Positions 19,154 through 28,743 are shown, counted from the first letter of the stretch. The stretch is DNA of 64,000 nt from Flavobacterium gelatinilyticum (GCF_027111295.1 NZ_CP114287.1:3658001-3722000); one strand, 5' to 3'. Translations and numbers: made by a program. The notes: a model not told the origin generated them from the letters alone.

Positions 19154-21838
19154 ATGAAGAAACCATTACTTTTTTTCTTGATTGTATTTTCTATAGTAAA
19201 TATACACGCACAAAATGATGATTTGTGGCAGAAAGCCGGCTCAGCTTCAACTCTTAAAAAAAGCATGCCATCAGGTACTGCAAAGTTATACTATAAACTA
19301 AATACTGATGCACTTAAAGCAAAGCTTGAGAAAACAACAGCAAAAGCAGTTTCGGGAAATACATCAGAAATTACAATTCCAAATTCTAACGGTACATTAG
19401 AAAAGTTTGAGGTTTGGGAATCTTCAAATTTTGAACCTGAATTACAGGCAAAATATCCTGAAATCAGATCGTATGAAGGAAGAGGTATAAACGATAAGTC
19501 GGCAAAAATTCACTTTAGTCTTTCCCCAAAAGGAATTCAGACAATGGTTTTCAGGGCAGACAAACCAACCGAGTTTATTGAAGAAAATAAAGAAAGTACA
19601 AACGAATACGTATTGTTTGCTTCTGATTCGGAATTGTTAAAAACAAAATTGGAATGTAAAACTTTAGGCGCAATTGCCCAAAACGATAATACATCTAAAA
19701 CGGCGAAGACTACAGCAAACAATAAAATTTTTAAAACACTGCGTCTGGCTTTATCCTGTACAGGAGAATATGCAGCGTATTTTGGAGGAACAAAAGTTGC
19801 CGCACTGCAAGGGATGAATGCAACAATGACCAGAGTAAATGGTGTTTTAAATAGGGATTTAGCAGTAAAGCTGGTTATGATAGCCAATACTGATGCAGTG
19901 ATTTACACCAATGCAGCGACAGATCCGTATTCAGATGCCGGCAAAGGTATTACTGCAGATTCAGATGATAATGATTTTTGGAGCAAAGAAGTACAAAAGA
20001 CACTTACAAGTGTAATTGGGGAAGCAAATTATGACATTGGGCATTTATTTGGTGCTTCTGGCGGGGGCGGTAATGCAGGCTGTATTGGGTGTGTATGTGT
20101 AAGCCCTACTACATCGAATGTTATTGGAAAAGGAAGTGCTTATACTTCGCCTTCAGACCAAAGACCTGAAGGAGATACTTTTGATATTGATTTTGTAGTA
20201 CATGAATTTGGACATCAGTTAGGCGCAAACCATACTTTTTCATATGCTGTCGAAGGAACTGGCGTAAATGTTGAACCCGGAAGCGGTACTTCAATCATGG
20301 GATATGCCGGTGTAACGGGTGATTATGATGTACAAAACAATTCTGATGATTATTTTACCTATGCAAGTATCTTTCAGATTCAAAGCAATCTGAGCCGAAA
20401 AAGCTGTCCTGTAAGCACAGCCATAACCAATAATCCGCCGGTAATTAATGCAGGAGCTGATTATACAATTCCTGTCAGTACACCATTTGTTTTAAAAGGA
20501 ACAGGATCAGATTCTGAGGGAGATGCTATAACCTATACATGGGAGCAGTACGACAGCGCCACTTCAACATCGGGTTCAAACAGTATTGCTTACCCGACAA
20601 AACCAAACGGACCATTATTTAGATCTGTGGTGCCAGGCAGTTCACCGGTTCGTTATATGCCTAGTTATGCCACTGTCCTGGAAGGGAAATTAACCACAAC
20701 ATGGGAATCAGTATCTTCTGTTCCGAGAACTTTGAATTTTACCTTGACAGGAAGAGATAATGCTGCACAGGGAGCAGCACAAACCAATACAGATTCGATG
20801 GTTGTAACTGTAGTTTCGACAGCAGGACCTTTTGCGGTAACCTCTCATGCAGCCGAAGATATAAGCTGGCAGCAGGGAGCAGCACAGACTATTACATGGA
20901 GTGTTAATAATACTAATAACATACAAGGTTCGTCAACGGTGAATATAAAATTATCGACAGACGGAGGTTTAACTTTCCCGATCACTCTGGCATCCAACAC
21001 TGCCAACGATGGTTCCGAAATTATAACACTTCCGGTAAGTATACCGTCTTCGACCAACTGCCGAATTTTGATAGAACCAACTGCCAATATTTATTATGCG
21101 TTGAATGCAAAACCATTTGCAATTGGCTATACATCTCAAACAAATTGTGATACGTACAGTTTTGGAAACTCTTTCAGTATTCCTTACAGTACAAACTATA
21201 CAACAAGAACAATAAGTGTTCCGGCATCAAGCGGAAATATAACAGACGTAAATGTTGCGGTTAATGTGACTCATGAGCGTATGTCGGATCTTGAAATACA
21301 AATTATAAATCCGCAGGGAACAATAGTAAGTTTATTCGATAAAGCCTGCTCAAGTTTAAATTCTACTCTGAATTTGAGATACGATGATGCAGGAAATTCA
21401 TTAGACTGTACCACAACAACCGAGCAGATTGTGATTCCGGTTACTAAATTAAACGTCTTTAACGATCAGAATCCTGAAGGAACCTGGACTTTGAGAGTTC
21501 GTGATGCCGTAGTAGGGCGTTTTGGTACAATAAACTCGGCATCAGTAAATATCTGTACCAAGACATTTACGCTGGGATCAGAAGATTTTGAAATTATAGA
21601 TTTTGCCCTTTATCCAAATCCAAACAAAGGAAATTTTACCTTACAGTTTCAAAGTGAATCGAATGCTGTAGAAGTTTTTGTGCATGACATTTTAGGAAAG
21701 AAAGTATATACAAATACATTCCAAAGTTCAGGAGACTTTAACCAAAACATCCAGCTTCAAAACATAACAGCCGGAATGTACCTTGTAACGGTTATTGACG
21801 GAAACAGAAGAACTGTAAAGAAAATAGTGATTAATTAA
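19154..21838 (+). CDS. Secreted reprolysin-like (M12B) metalloprotease with P-domain and T9SS tail
   Basis: 894 residues. The signal peptide is MKKPLLFFLIVFSIVNIHAQ, followed by a propeptide-like region (about 20-190). The catalytic domain carries the metzincin zinc motif HExxHxxGxxH as HEFGHQLGANH (first His at residue 350) and a Met-turn SIMGYAG. An Ig/PKD-like segment follows (NAGADYTIPVSTPFVLKGTGSDSEG type), then a proprotein convertase P-domain (about 665-800; HERMSDLEIQIINPQGT). It closes with a type A T9SS tail (LYPNPNKGNFTLQF ... VKKIVIN). The product is probably a zinc endopeptidase on the surface or in the medium. Unlike the four proteins at 1-15214, it uses the common type A tail. 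Confidence 0.93.
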   Translation: MKKPLLFFLIVFSIVNIHAQNDDLWQKAGSASTLKKSMPSGTAKLYYKLNTDALKAKLEKTTAKAVSGNTSEITIPNSNGTLEKFEVWESSNFEPELQAKYPEIRSYEGRGINDKSAKIHFSLSPKGIQTMVFRADKPTEFIEENKESTNEYVLFASDSELLKTKLECKTLGAIAQNDNTSKTAKTTANNKIFKTLRLALSCTGEYAAYFGGTKVAALQGMNATMTRVNGVLNRDLAVKLVMIANTDAVIYTNAATDPYSDAGKGITADSDDNDFWSKEVQKTLTSVIGEANYDIGHLFGASGGGGNAGCIGCVCVSPTTSNVIGKGSAYTSPSDQRPEGDTFDIDFVVHEFGHQLGANHTFSYAVEGTGVNVEPGSGTSIMGYAGVTGDYDVQNNSDDYFTYASIFQIQSNLSRKSCPVSTAITNNPPVINAGADYTIPVSTPFVLKGTGSDSEGDAITYTWEQYDSATSTSGSNSIAYPTKPNGPLFRSVVPGSSPVRYMPSYATVLEGKLTTTWESVSSVPRTLNFTLTGRDNAAQGAAQTNTDSMVVTVVSTAGPFAVTSHAAEDISWQQGAAQTITWSVNNTNNIQGSSTVNIKLSTDGGLTFPITLASNTANDGSEIITLPVSIPSSTNCRILIEPTANIYYALNAKPFAIGYTSQTNCDTYSFGNSFSIPYSTNYTTRTISVPASSGNITDVNVAVNVTHERMSDLEIQIINPQGTIVSLFDKACSSLNSTLNLRYDDAGNSLDCTTTTEQIVIPVTKLNVFNDQNPEGTWTLRVRDAVVGRFGTINSASVNICTKTFTLGSEDFEIIDFALYPNPNKGNFTLQFQSESNAVEVFVHDILGKKVYTNTFQSSGDFNQNIQLQNITAGMYLVTVIDGNRRTVKKIVIN

Positions 21839-21891
21839 AAATTCTATTTTTTACTTTCAAATTCCAAACTGAAAAGGAAAATCCAATATAA

Positions 21892-21940
21892 AAATCCCAA
21901 ATTTCAAGAGCATTGAAATTTGGGATTTGTTTTTGTTTTA
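21892..21940 (+). terminator. Rho-independent terminator
   Basis: A perfect 16-bp stem (arms 21892-21907 and 21913-21928; core AATCCCAAATTTC) with a 5-nt loop, then GTTTTTGTTTT, following the metalloprotease stop. Confidence 0.85.
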
Positions 21941-22012
21941 AAATCAAAGATTTTGGAATTGAGCCTGAGTGACAGTGAACGGGCGAAGGAATTTTAGTAT
22001 TGGAATTTCACA

Positions 22013-22729
22013 CTATGAGTTGGCCATTGCCATACAGACAATACTGATTTTTGTTCCGGGAATTTTCAGCAACGCTCTTGAACACGCTTCGAGTGTAGCT
22101 CCGGTTGTGAGAACATCATCTACGATTAAAAAATGTTTGTTCTGGTTTTCTTCGGTAGAAGTTACATCAAAAATAGTTTCAATGTTTTCAGATCTTCCAA
22201 GCAGATTCTTCTTTGACTGGGTTTTCGAATATTTCTTTCGGTATAAAATCGAATCGTTGTATGGGATTTTTAATCCTTCAGAAAGCGCTTTTCCAAAAGT
22301 AGTAACCTGATTATAACCTCTTTCTTTGTATTTTTTAGGATGAAGTGGCACCGGAATAATCATATCAAAAGGAAAGTCCGGTTTTAGTTCTTTAAGATCT
22401 TCAACATACCAGTTTCCTAAAACAGAACCAATTTCTTCGTGGCCCTTGTATTTAAGATTGTGAATGAGCTCCTGAACAATCCCTTTTTTATTGAAATAAA
22501 CAAAAGCAGAAACATGCTCAGTTTCAATTTTTCCGTAAAACTTTTTTACTGCCTGATTATCCTTATCAAGATGATATTGCGTGAGAGGCATTTCATGACG
22601 ACAGTTTGTACATAAAACCGTTTCATTTGTCATTAAAACCGAACGGCATCCGGAGCAGACTTTGGGAAAAAACAGATCAATAATAAAATTAAACACAAAC
22701 AGAAAGAATTTAGTTACAAAAATAACCAA
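22013..22729 (-). CDS. comF: ComF family phosphoribosyltransferase-like protein
   Basis: 238 residues. The N-terminal double-zinc-ribbon has CSGCRS and CTNCRHEMP. The C-terminal phosphoribosyltransferase-type domain has the PRPP-binding loop LIVDDVLTTGATL. ComF/GntX proteins are linked to DNA uptake and competence in other bacteria. The longest frame opens with a TTG at 22729, but a GTG at 22696 (giving MFNFIIDLFFPKVCSGC) is an equally credible start because homologues begin close to the LFFPKVC segment. It is divergent from glyS across a 65-bp gap. Confidence 0.88.
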   Translation of the reverse strand: MVIFVTKFFLFVFNFIIDLFFPKVCSGCRSVLMTNETVLCTNCRHEMPLTQYHLDKDNQAVKKFYGKIETEHVSAFVYFNKKGIVQELIHNLKYKGHEEIGSVLGNWYVEDLKELKPDFPFDMIIPVPLHPKKYKERGYNQVTTFGKALSEGLKIPYNDSILYRKKYSKTQSKKNLLGRSENIETIFDVTSTEENQNKHFLIVDDVLTTGATLEACSRALLKIPGTKISIVCMAMANS

Positions 22730-22779
22730 ATTCAGTCTTCAATCTTTATTATTTTTCTTTTTTTTATAAGTACTTTTTA

Positions 22780-22787
22780 TATTTTTG
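22780..22787 (+). promoter_or_regulatory. -7 promoter box of glyS
   Basis: TATTTTTG matches TAnnTTTG exactly and ends 7 nt before the glyS ATG at 22795. If used, the transcript would be leaderless or nearly so. No good -33 TTG was seen. Confidence 0.4.
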
Positions 22788-22794
22788 CATTACT

Positions 22795-24336
22795 ATGGCA
22801 AAACAAGAAGATATATTTAAGAATGTGGTTTCGCACGCAAAAGAGTACGGATTTATTTTTCCGTCAAGCGAAGTTTACGATGGTTTAAGTGCAGTTTACG
22901 ATTATGCACAAAACGGTGTCGAATTAAAAAAGAATATCCGCGAATATTGGTGGAAATCAATGGTGCAGATGAATGAAAATATTGTCGGTCTTGACGCTGC
23001 AATATTGATGCATCCAACAACCTGGAAAGCTTCAGGCCACGTTGATGCGTTCAATGACCCGTTAATTGATAATAAAGATTCTAAAAAAAGATATAGAGCT
23101 GACGTTTTAGTTGAAGATTATGCTGAAAAAATCAATCTGAAAGCTAAAAAAGAAATCGAAAAAGCAAAAGCTCGTTTTGGCGATGCCTTCAACGAACAGG
23201 AATTTATAACAACAAATGCCCGTGTAATTGAATATTTAGCCAGAGAAAAAGAAATTAGAGAGCGTTTAGGACGTTCTTTAGGAAACGGAGATTTAGATGA
23301 TGTAAAAGCTTTGATCGAAGAGCTTGAAATCGCTGATCCTGAAACCGGTTCTAAAAACTGGACAGATGTAAAACAATTCAACCTGATGTTTGGTACTAAA
23401 TTAGGAGCTTCTGCAGAAAATGCAATGGATCTTTATTTACGTCCGGAAACAGCTCAGGGTATTTTTGTGAACTTCTTAAACGTTCAGAAATCGGGTCGTA
23501 TGAAAGTTCCTTTTGGAATTGCTCAGACTGGTAAAGCGTTCAGAAATGAGATTGTAGCAAGACAATTCATTTTTCGTATGCGTGAATTCGAACAAATGGA
23601 AATGCAGTTTTTCGTTCGTCCGGGTGATGAAATGAGATGGTATGAGCACTGGAAAGAAACACGTTTAAAATGGCACCTGTCTTTAGGATTAGGAAAAGAA
23701 AACTATCGTTTTCACGATCACGAAAAATTAGCACATTACGCAAATGCAGCGGCAGATATCGAGTTTAATTTTCCTTTTGGTTTCAAAGAATTAGAAGGAA
23801 TCCACTCTCGTACTGATTTCGATTTAAAAGCCCACGAAGAATATTCAGGAAGAAAACTTCAGTATTTTGATCCTGAATTAAATGAAAACTATGTGCCATA
23901 CGTAGTAGAAACTTCTGTAGGTTTAGATCGTATGTTTCTTGCTGTTTTCGCAACATCATTGCAAGAAGAAACTTTAGAAGACGGTTCAGAAAGAACAGTG
24001 CTAAAACTTCCTGCAGTTTTAGCGCCAACAAAAGCGGCTGTATTACCATTAATTAAAAGAGACGGATTACCGGAAGTTTCAAGAAAAATCATTGAAGATT
24101 TAAAATGGGATTTCAATGTAGCGTATGATGAGAAAGATGCTGTTGGACGTCGTTACAGAAGACAAGATGCTCTTGGAACACCATTCTGTATCACGGTAGA
24201 TCACCAGACACTTGAAGACGAAACCGTAACCATTCGTCATAGAGATACAATGAAACAAGATCGTGTAAAAATCTCTGAATTAAGAGGTATTATCGAAAAC
24301 GAAGTATCGATGAAAAACTGGTTAATGAAAATGTAA
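22795..24336 (+). CDS. glyS: Glycyl-tRNA synthetase
   Basis: 513 residues; the single-chain class II glycyl-tRNA synthetase (alpha-2 type) that charges tRNA-Gly. Signatures include YDYAQNGVELKKNIREYWW near the N-terminus, the motif 2 region FRNEIVARQFIFRMREFEQME (split by one residue either way), VETSVGLDRMFLA (motif 3) and the C-terminal anticodon-binding domain with FCITVDHQTLED. A long insertion with KKEIEKAKARFGDAF separates the N-terminal blocks. A terminator follows the stop. Confidence 0.97.
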   Translation: MAKQEDIFKNVVSHAKEYGFIFPSSEVYDGLSAVYDYAQNGVELKKNIREYWWKSMVQMNENIVGLDAAILMHPTTWKASGHVDAFNDPLIDNKDSKKRYRADVLVEDYAEKINLKAKKEIEKAKARFGDAFNEQEFITTNARVIEYLAREKEIRERLGRSLGNGDLDDVKALIEELEIADPETGSKNWTDVKQFNLMFGTKLGASAENAMDLYLRPETAQGIFVNFLNVQKSGRMKVPFGIAQTGKAFRNEIVARQFIFRMREFEQMEMQFFVRPGDEMRWYEHWKETRLKWHLSLGLGKENYRFHDHEKLAHYANAAADIEFNFPFGFKELEGIHSRTDFDLKAHEEYSGRKLQYFDPELNENYVPYVVETSVGLDRMFLAVFATSLQEETLEDGSERTVLKLPAVLAPTKAAVLPLIKRDGLPEVSRKIIEDLKWDFNVAYDEKDAVGRRYRRQDALGTPFCITVDHQTLEDETVTIRHRDTMKQDRVKISELRGIIENEVSMKNWLMKM

Positions 24337-24360
24337 ATTTCTTTACCTGCAAATTATATA

Positions 24361-24402
24361 AATCCCAAACTCCTCTGTAAAAGGAGTTTGGGATTTTTTT
24401 TG
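24361..24402 (+). terminator. glyS terminator
   Basis: Perfect 14-bp stem AATCCCAAACTCCT (24361-24374) and AGGAGTTTGGGATT (24382-24395) followed by a long T run. Confidence 0.9.
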
Positions 24403-24537
24403 GCTTTAAAAAATGGCAGTTAATAAAAATGTCAATAAAGTGTTTGAAAAGTATTTCTTTCAAAAACGAATTATTTAAAATGGTTTTTTAAATTCACAAA
24501 AAAAAGCAGCTAAATTTCATACCAGTTAAATTTAATT

Positions 24538-25347
24538 TTGGAAAAGTACTCGTACATAATTATTGATGATGATGAAGAAAGCATTTCAAAAACCAAAAGA
24601 ATAGCAGATGGTTTTTCGGAATTGTATTTTCTTGGTTCGGCATCAAATAATCAGGATGGGCTGAATTTGGTTCTGGAATTTAAACCCGAAGTTGTTTTTC
24701 TGGAAATAAAACCCAAAAGTACTTCCAGTAATTTATCGCTTAATTTTATAAACGAACTTCATCATTTCTTAACTGTACTGCCGCATATAGTGGTCATTAC
24801 CAGTGGTAAAGATCTGGCATTTGATGCCATAAAGCAGGGTGTCTTCGATTACATACTAAAACCGCTTGTAACTGCCGAATTGCTAAAAACAATTTTAAGA
24901 CTTAATAAATGGGCCGACGAAATGAATTCGGCTGATTTAAGAGACGAAATTTCCTTTCTTGTAACCTCTGACTCAAAAGAACGTCAAAGTATAAACAAAT
25001 CGCTTATAATCTGCATTAAATCATATGGCGATCACAGATATATAAATGCTGATGATATTTGTTATTTTAAAGCCGATAATAATTCGACAGATATTTATCT
25101 GAATTCGGGAGAAATGATAACTGCTTTTAAAACCCTCAAACATTTTGAACTTGTTTTGACTTATCCTTTTTTCAGAATTCATAACAGTTACATCATCAAC
25201 AAAAACTATATTGCACGTATTCATAGCGGAAACTCAGTTTGTTACATAAAAAATACTTCCAAGAAAATTCCGTTTTCCAGAACCTACAAAGCAAACGTTG
25301 ATCTCATTATAGGTGATTTTTTTACAGGAAATTACTTAGAGGTGTAG
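24538..25347 (+). CDS. LytTR response regulator with Glu in place of the phospho-acceptor Asp
   Basis: 269 residues. The start is a TTG, forced by the receiver domain beginning at once (EKYSYIIIDDDEES). The receiver keeps the acidic cluster, the ITS switch residue and the KP lysine (YILKPL), but the phospho-acceptor position reads FLEIKP, with Glu56 where Asp is expected. The C-terminal LytTR DNA-binding domain has ICYFKADNNSTDIYL and FFRIHNSYIINKNYI. The protein may be locked in an active-like state or be controlled without phosphorylation (inference). No partner kinase of the LytS/HisK_YehU type is adjacent; the next kinase downstream belongs to the NarX-like class. Confidence 0.88.
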   Translation: MEKYSYIIIDDDEESISKTKRIADGFSELYFLGSASNNQDGLNLVLEFKPEVVFLEIKPKSTSSNLSLNFINELHHFLTVLPHIVVITSGKDLAFDAIKQGVFDYILKPLVTAELLKTILRLNKWADEMNSADLRDEISFLVTSDSKERQSINKSLIICIKSYGDHRYINADDICYFKADNNSTDIYLNSGEMITAFKTLKHFELVLTYPFFRIHNSYIINKNYIARIHSGNSVCYIKNTSKKIPFSRTYKANVDLIIGDFFTGNYLEV

Positions 25348-25522
25348 TAATTAGGTAATTACGCTAATTTGATGCCTGTTGACTAGCAATTGGGCATGAT
25401 CTACCATAAAGCCTGTTTTTCATATAAATTTTTTTTGATTCCGGTGTTAGTTTTACACCATGATTAGCACTAACGCAGTCATTTATCCCCAAATAAGAAT
25501 TAAAAATAAATAAACATTAGTT

Positions 25523-25780
25523 ATGAAAAAGACAGCTTTAACATTCGGATTATTATCAGTAGCAATAGCAGCAACTTCATTTGCAAACCCAACAACTCCT
25601 GCAGCGGTTTCTAATGAAAACGTAAGTATTATACCTCCGATTGATGGAAATGGAACGAGAGATGGAAGACACAAAGCCGATTTTGCAGGAACAACAATTA
25701 ATTCAGATGTAAATTATGGTGTTTTAAGCAGTTTTAATGCTGATAGTCAGTCAACAAGAATAAACGTGAAGTTAGACTAA
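25523..25780 (+). CDS. Small secreted protein, unknown
   Basis: 85 residues with a clear signal peptide (MKKTALTFGLLSVAIAATSFA), leaving a mature part of about 64 residues rich in Asn, Ser, Thr and Asp, with no Cys and no family I recognise. It has its own terminator. It sits between the LytTR regulator and the TPR histidine kinase, so a link to that signalling group is possible but unproven. Confidence 0.7.
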   Translation: MKKTALTFGLLSVAIAATSFANPTTPAAVSNENVSIIPPIDGNGTRDGRHKADFAGTTINSDVNYGVLSSFNADSQSTRINVKLD

Positions 25781-25804
25781 CACAAAACAAAATATTAAGA
25801 AAAG

Positions 25805-25834
25805 GCTGTCAATTTTTTTGACAGCTTTTTTTTT
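25805..25834 (+). terminator. Terminator after the small secreted protein
   Basis: Stem GCTGTCAA (25805-25812) and TTGACAGC (25818-25825) followed by nine T. Confidence 0.85.
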
Positions 25835-25878
25835 CGTCTGTAGTTTTTAGTTACTTTTGGTGAAACTCCGAAACACTA

Positions 25879-27933
25879 TTGAAAAGCAAATTCATAATAT
25901 TATTTTTTTTACTTATTTTTTTTTCTGGCTGCACTAAGAAAATAAAAGATAAAAATATTGGTTTGGCCAAAGACAGTCTGTCTACTTATCTCTCATTAGC
26001 CAATGATATTAATCTGCCGTTTAAATACAGACAGCAATACAACAAAAAAGCATTTGCCATTATTACAGAGCAGAAAGATGACTCGGTCAATAAAGTAAAT
26101 CTTTTTAAAGTTGCCAACCGTTATTTCAATATGAACGACTGGAAATCGTATCTGGAAACCACAGAACTGATTTTAGAAAGAGCAAAAAAATCCAAAGATT
26201 CGGTTCATATTGCCAAAGCCTATGTGTATCTGGGCGATTATTATGGTATTCAGTCAATATCTGACAGTGCTTTCCTGAATTATTTTAAAGCAGAAAAAGT
26301 GTATCTGAAAATTAATGATAAATACAATCTGGCCAAGACTTTTTTAGATAAAGCGAATCTGCAGTACAACGAAGGCGATTATTTTGAAAGTGAAATCAGT
26401 ATTTTTAAAGCACTTCGAATATTAAAACGCGAAAAGAACGTAAATGATCAGCTTTACGACTGTTACAATTTGTTGGGAATCTTGTACAACGAACAGGAAG
26501 ATTTTGATAAGGCACTCGAATTTCATCAAAACGCATTAAAAACGCTTGAAGATAAATCGATTCCGTTAGAATTTCAGTTAAAAGCAACCTCTTTAAACAA
26601 TATCGGATTCGTAAATCTTCGAATGCGAAACTATTCTAAAGCAAAATTATACTTTCAGCGAAGCCTTGAAGAAAAAAATCTCTATGAAGAAAATACAACA
26701 TTGTATGCTATTGTACTGGATAATTTAGCTTATTCGAAATTAAAGTTAAATGAATCTGACGGACTTCCTGAACAGTTTTACAGAGCATTGAAAATCCGGG
26801 ACAGCCTTGGTCTGAAATCGGGAGTGGTATTAAACAAAATACATCTCTCAGAATATTATGCTTTTAAAAGGGATACATTTAAGGCTATTCAGTATTCAAA
26901 ACAAGCCTTGGTTTTATCCCGAAATTCCAATAAAATCAGAAATATATTAGATGCACTTAAACAAATTGCAAGTGTTGATCCTAAAAATGCATCTTCTTAT
27001 TCGAAAGAATACATTCAGCTTAACGACAAAATGCTGAAAGCTGAACGTAAAATGGGCGAAAAATTCTCGCGGATCGAATATGAAACCAGCGAGATTAAAG
27101 ACCAAAATTCAACATTACAGGAAAAAAACAAAACACTTATATACGTTTTCAGCATCTGTACCCTAATTGGTTTGTTTTTCTATGTTTATAAAACCCAGCA
27201 GGCCAGAACAAGGGAATTACTTTTTAAACAGCAGCAGCAGATTGCTAACGAAGATATTTACAATCTCATGATTTCGCAGCAAAATGAAATAGAGTCTACC
27301 CGAATAAAAGAAAAGAAAAGAGTGGCCCAGGAACTGCATGATGGTGTTTTGGGGAGAATGTTTGGCGTGAGGATTAGTTTGGACAGCCTTGATAAAATTG
27401 ATGAAGAAGAGGCTGCGGTAAAAAGAAAAAAGTATCTGGCCGAACTCAAAAATATTGAAGAAGATATACGGGAGATTTCGCATGATTTGAACCGTGAAAA
27501 ATCAGAGTTAATTAATAATTTTATTCTAATTTTAAATAAATTATTTGAAAATCAGAGAAATACTTATCCGTCAGAACTTGAAACCTCTTTTGATCCGCAT
27601 ATAAAATGGGAACTTGTAAACAACATGGTCAAAATCAATTTGTACCGTATTGTTCAGGAAGCGTTGCAAAACTGTAATAAATATTCTCAGGCAAAAAATA
27701 TAAAAGTAGAGTTTAAAAGTGAAATCGACCACCTTGTTGTATCTATTATGGACGATGGCGTGGGGTTTGATATGAAACGTACAAAAAATGGGATAGGTCT
27801 GCATAATATAGAATATCGTGCTGCCGAATGTAATGGTACCGTAATCATAAAATCTTTTAAAGGAGAAGGAACACTTCTGGTAGTTAAAGTCCCTATTGAT
27901 CAAAAAATTAACCTGCAAAAAAATGACACCTAA
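25879..27933 (+). CDS. TPR lipoprotein histidine kinase (NarX-like HisKA_3)
   Basis: 684 residues starting at TTG. The N-terminus is a lipoprotein signal (MKSKFIILFFLLIFFSGC, Cys18). Residues about 60-400 form TPR-like helical repeats (LYDCYNLLGILYNEQEDFDKALEFHQNAL), probably periplasmic. One transmembrane helix follows at about 415-437 (TLIYVFSICTLIGLFFYVYK). The cytoplasmic part has the HisKA_3 phospho-acceptor His487 in RVAQELHDGVLGRM, then a HATPase domain with MDDGVGFDM and NGIGLHNI. It overlaps the following response regulator by 11 nt (from that gene's ATG at 27923), so the two form a two-component pair. The input signal is unknown. Confidence 0.9.
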   Translation: MKSKFIILFFLLIFFSGCTKKIKDKNIGLAKDSLSTYLSLANDINLPFKYRQQYNKKAFAIITEQKDDSVNKVNLFKVANRYFNMNDWKSYLETTELILERAKKSKDSVHIAKAYVYLGDYYGIQSISDSAFLNYFKAEKVYLKINDKYNLAKTFLDKANLQYNEGDYFESEISIFKALRILKREKNVNDQLYDCYNLLGILYNEQEDFDKALEFHQNALKTLEDKSIPLEFQLKATSLNNIGFVNLRMRNYSKAKLYFQRSLEEKNLYEENTTLYAIVLDNLAYSKLKLNESDGLPEQFYRALKIRDSLGLKSGVVLNKIHLSEYYAFKRDTFKAIQYSKQALVLSRNSNKIRNILDALKQIASVDPKNASSYSKEYIQLNDKMLKAERKMGEKFSRIEYETSEIKDQNSTLQEKNKTLIYVFSICTLIGLFFYVYKTQQARTRELLFKQQQQIANEDIYNLMISQQNEIESTRIKEKKRVAQELHDGVLGRMFGVRISLDSLDKIDEEEAAVKRKKYLAELKNIEEDIREISHDLNREKSELINNFILILNKLFENQRNTYPSELETSFDPHIKWELVNNMVKINLYRIVQEALQNCNKYSQAKNIKVEFKSEIDHLVVSIMDDGVGFDMKRTKNGIGLHNIEYRAAECNGTVIIKSFKGEGTLLVVKVPIDQKINLQKNDT

Positions 27934-28621
27934 TTTCAAAGCCCCCAATTCGGAATTAAGAAGACCCAATATTTTAATTGTCGACGATCATCCTTTTATC
28001 ATTGAAGGATATAAAAATGCCATAACCCGCTACAAACCCAAAGAATTTGAATTTGCTATTGAACAGGCTCACGACTGCAAATCGGCGTATGATTTACTGG
28101 AGCAAAAAGACGTATCCCGGTTCGAAGTTGCATTTTTAGATATCAGTATGCCCGCGTATGAAGAAAAAGATCTTTTTTCCGGAGAAGACTTGGCCAAGCT
28201 GATTATGAAAAAAATACCGGAATGCAAGATTATTTTGCTGACCATGTATACCGAACTGCTAAAAATTAAAACAATTATAAGAACCATTAACCCAAACGGA
28301 CTTATAATTAAAAACGATCTTACTTTTGATGAACTGCTTCTGGCTTTTGATAAAGTAATGAAAAACGAAAAATATTACAGCCAGTCGGTTGTAAAAATGC
28401 TTAATCAGTCATCTCACAATTCAATAGAAATCGATGAATTTGATAAGCAGATTCTGTTTCATTTGTCTAAGGGAACCCCAATAAACGAAATGCCGCATTA
28501 TATTCCGATTTCTTTTAACGAAATCGAGAAAAGGAGAGCAAGCCTCAAAGAATTACTAAAAGTGCGATCAGGATTAGATGCTGATTTGGTAAAAGAAGCA
28601 AAAAACAAAGCGCTTTTTTAA
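27923..28621 (+). CDS. NarL/LuxR-type response regulator
   Basis: 232 residues from the ATG at 27923, which overlaps the kinase stop. An upstream in-frame start at 27896 would lengthen the overlap and is less likely. The receiver domain has ILIVDDHPFIIEGY and the phospho-acceptor Asp73 in VAFLDISMP. The C-terminal helix-turn-helix (about 165-215, EFDKQILFHLSKGTPINEM ... EIEKRRASLKELL) is a divergent LuxR/GerE type. It is the likely partner of the TPR kinase; target genes cannot be told. Confidence 0.88.
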   Translation: MTPNFKAPNSELRRPNILIVDDHPFIIEGYKNAITRYKPKEFEFAIEQAHDCKSAYDLLEQKDVSRFEVAFLDISMPAYEEKDLFSGEDLAKLIMKKIPECKIILLTMYTELLKIKTIIRTINPNGLIIKNDLTFDELLLAFDKVMKNEKYYSQSVVKMLNQSSHNSIEIDEFDKQILFHLSKGTPINEMPHYIPISFNEIEKRRASLKELLKVRSGLDADLVKEAKNKALF

Positions 28622-28665
28622 AGATTTTAAAATGTAGATTTAAGATTGAATCAGACTATAAAAAA

Positions 28666-28696
28666 ATCCTAACAGGTTTTTAAAACCTGTTAGGAT
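28666..28696 (-). terminator. Palindromic repeat acting as thiL terminator
   Basis: ATCCTAACAGG ... CCTGTTAGGAT with arms 28666-28680 and 28682-28696. On the minus strand the hairpin is followed by a T run, which suits termination of thiL. It is also a member of the dispersed palindrome family seen five more times (45703, 50806, 62256, 62378 and the variants at 45771/45829). Confidence 0.75.
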
Positions 28697-28743
28697 CTAG
28701 ACTGAACACCCAATGCTGATGACTGAGCCTGGATATCAAAAAA

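Noticed and set aside
21969..22310. 113-codon plus-strand ORF after the metalloprotease terminator
   Set aside because: Antisense to comF, whose motifs are clear on the other strand.
24533..24540. TAATTTTG as a promoter -7 box for the LytTR gene
   Set aside because: The TTG in it is needed as the start codon because the receiver domain begins immediately after; a start site downstream would cut the domain. Chance match likely.
25400..25415. ACCATAA half-site resembling the susC operator upstream of the small secreted protein
   Set aside because: Only one half matches, the partner half and promoter geometry are absent, and such a short match is expected by chance.
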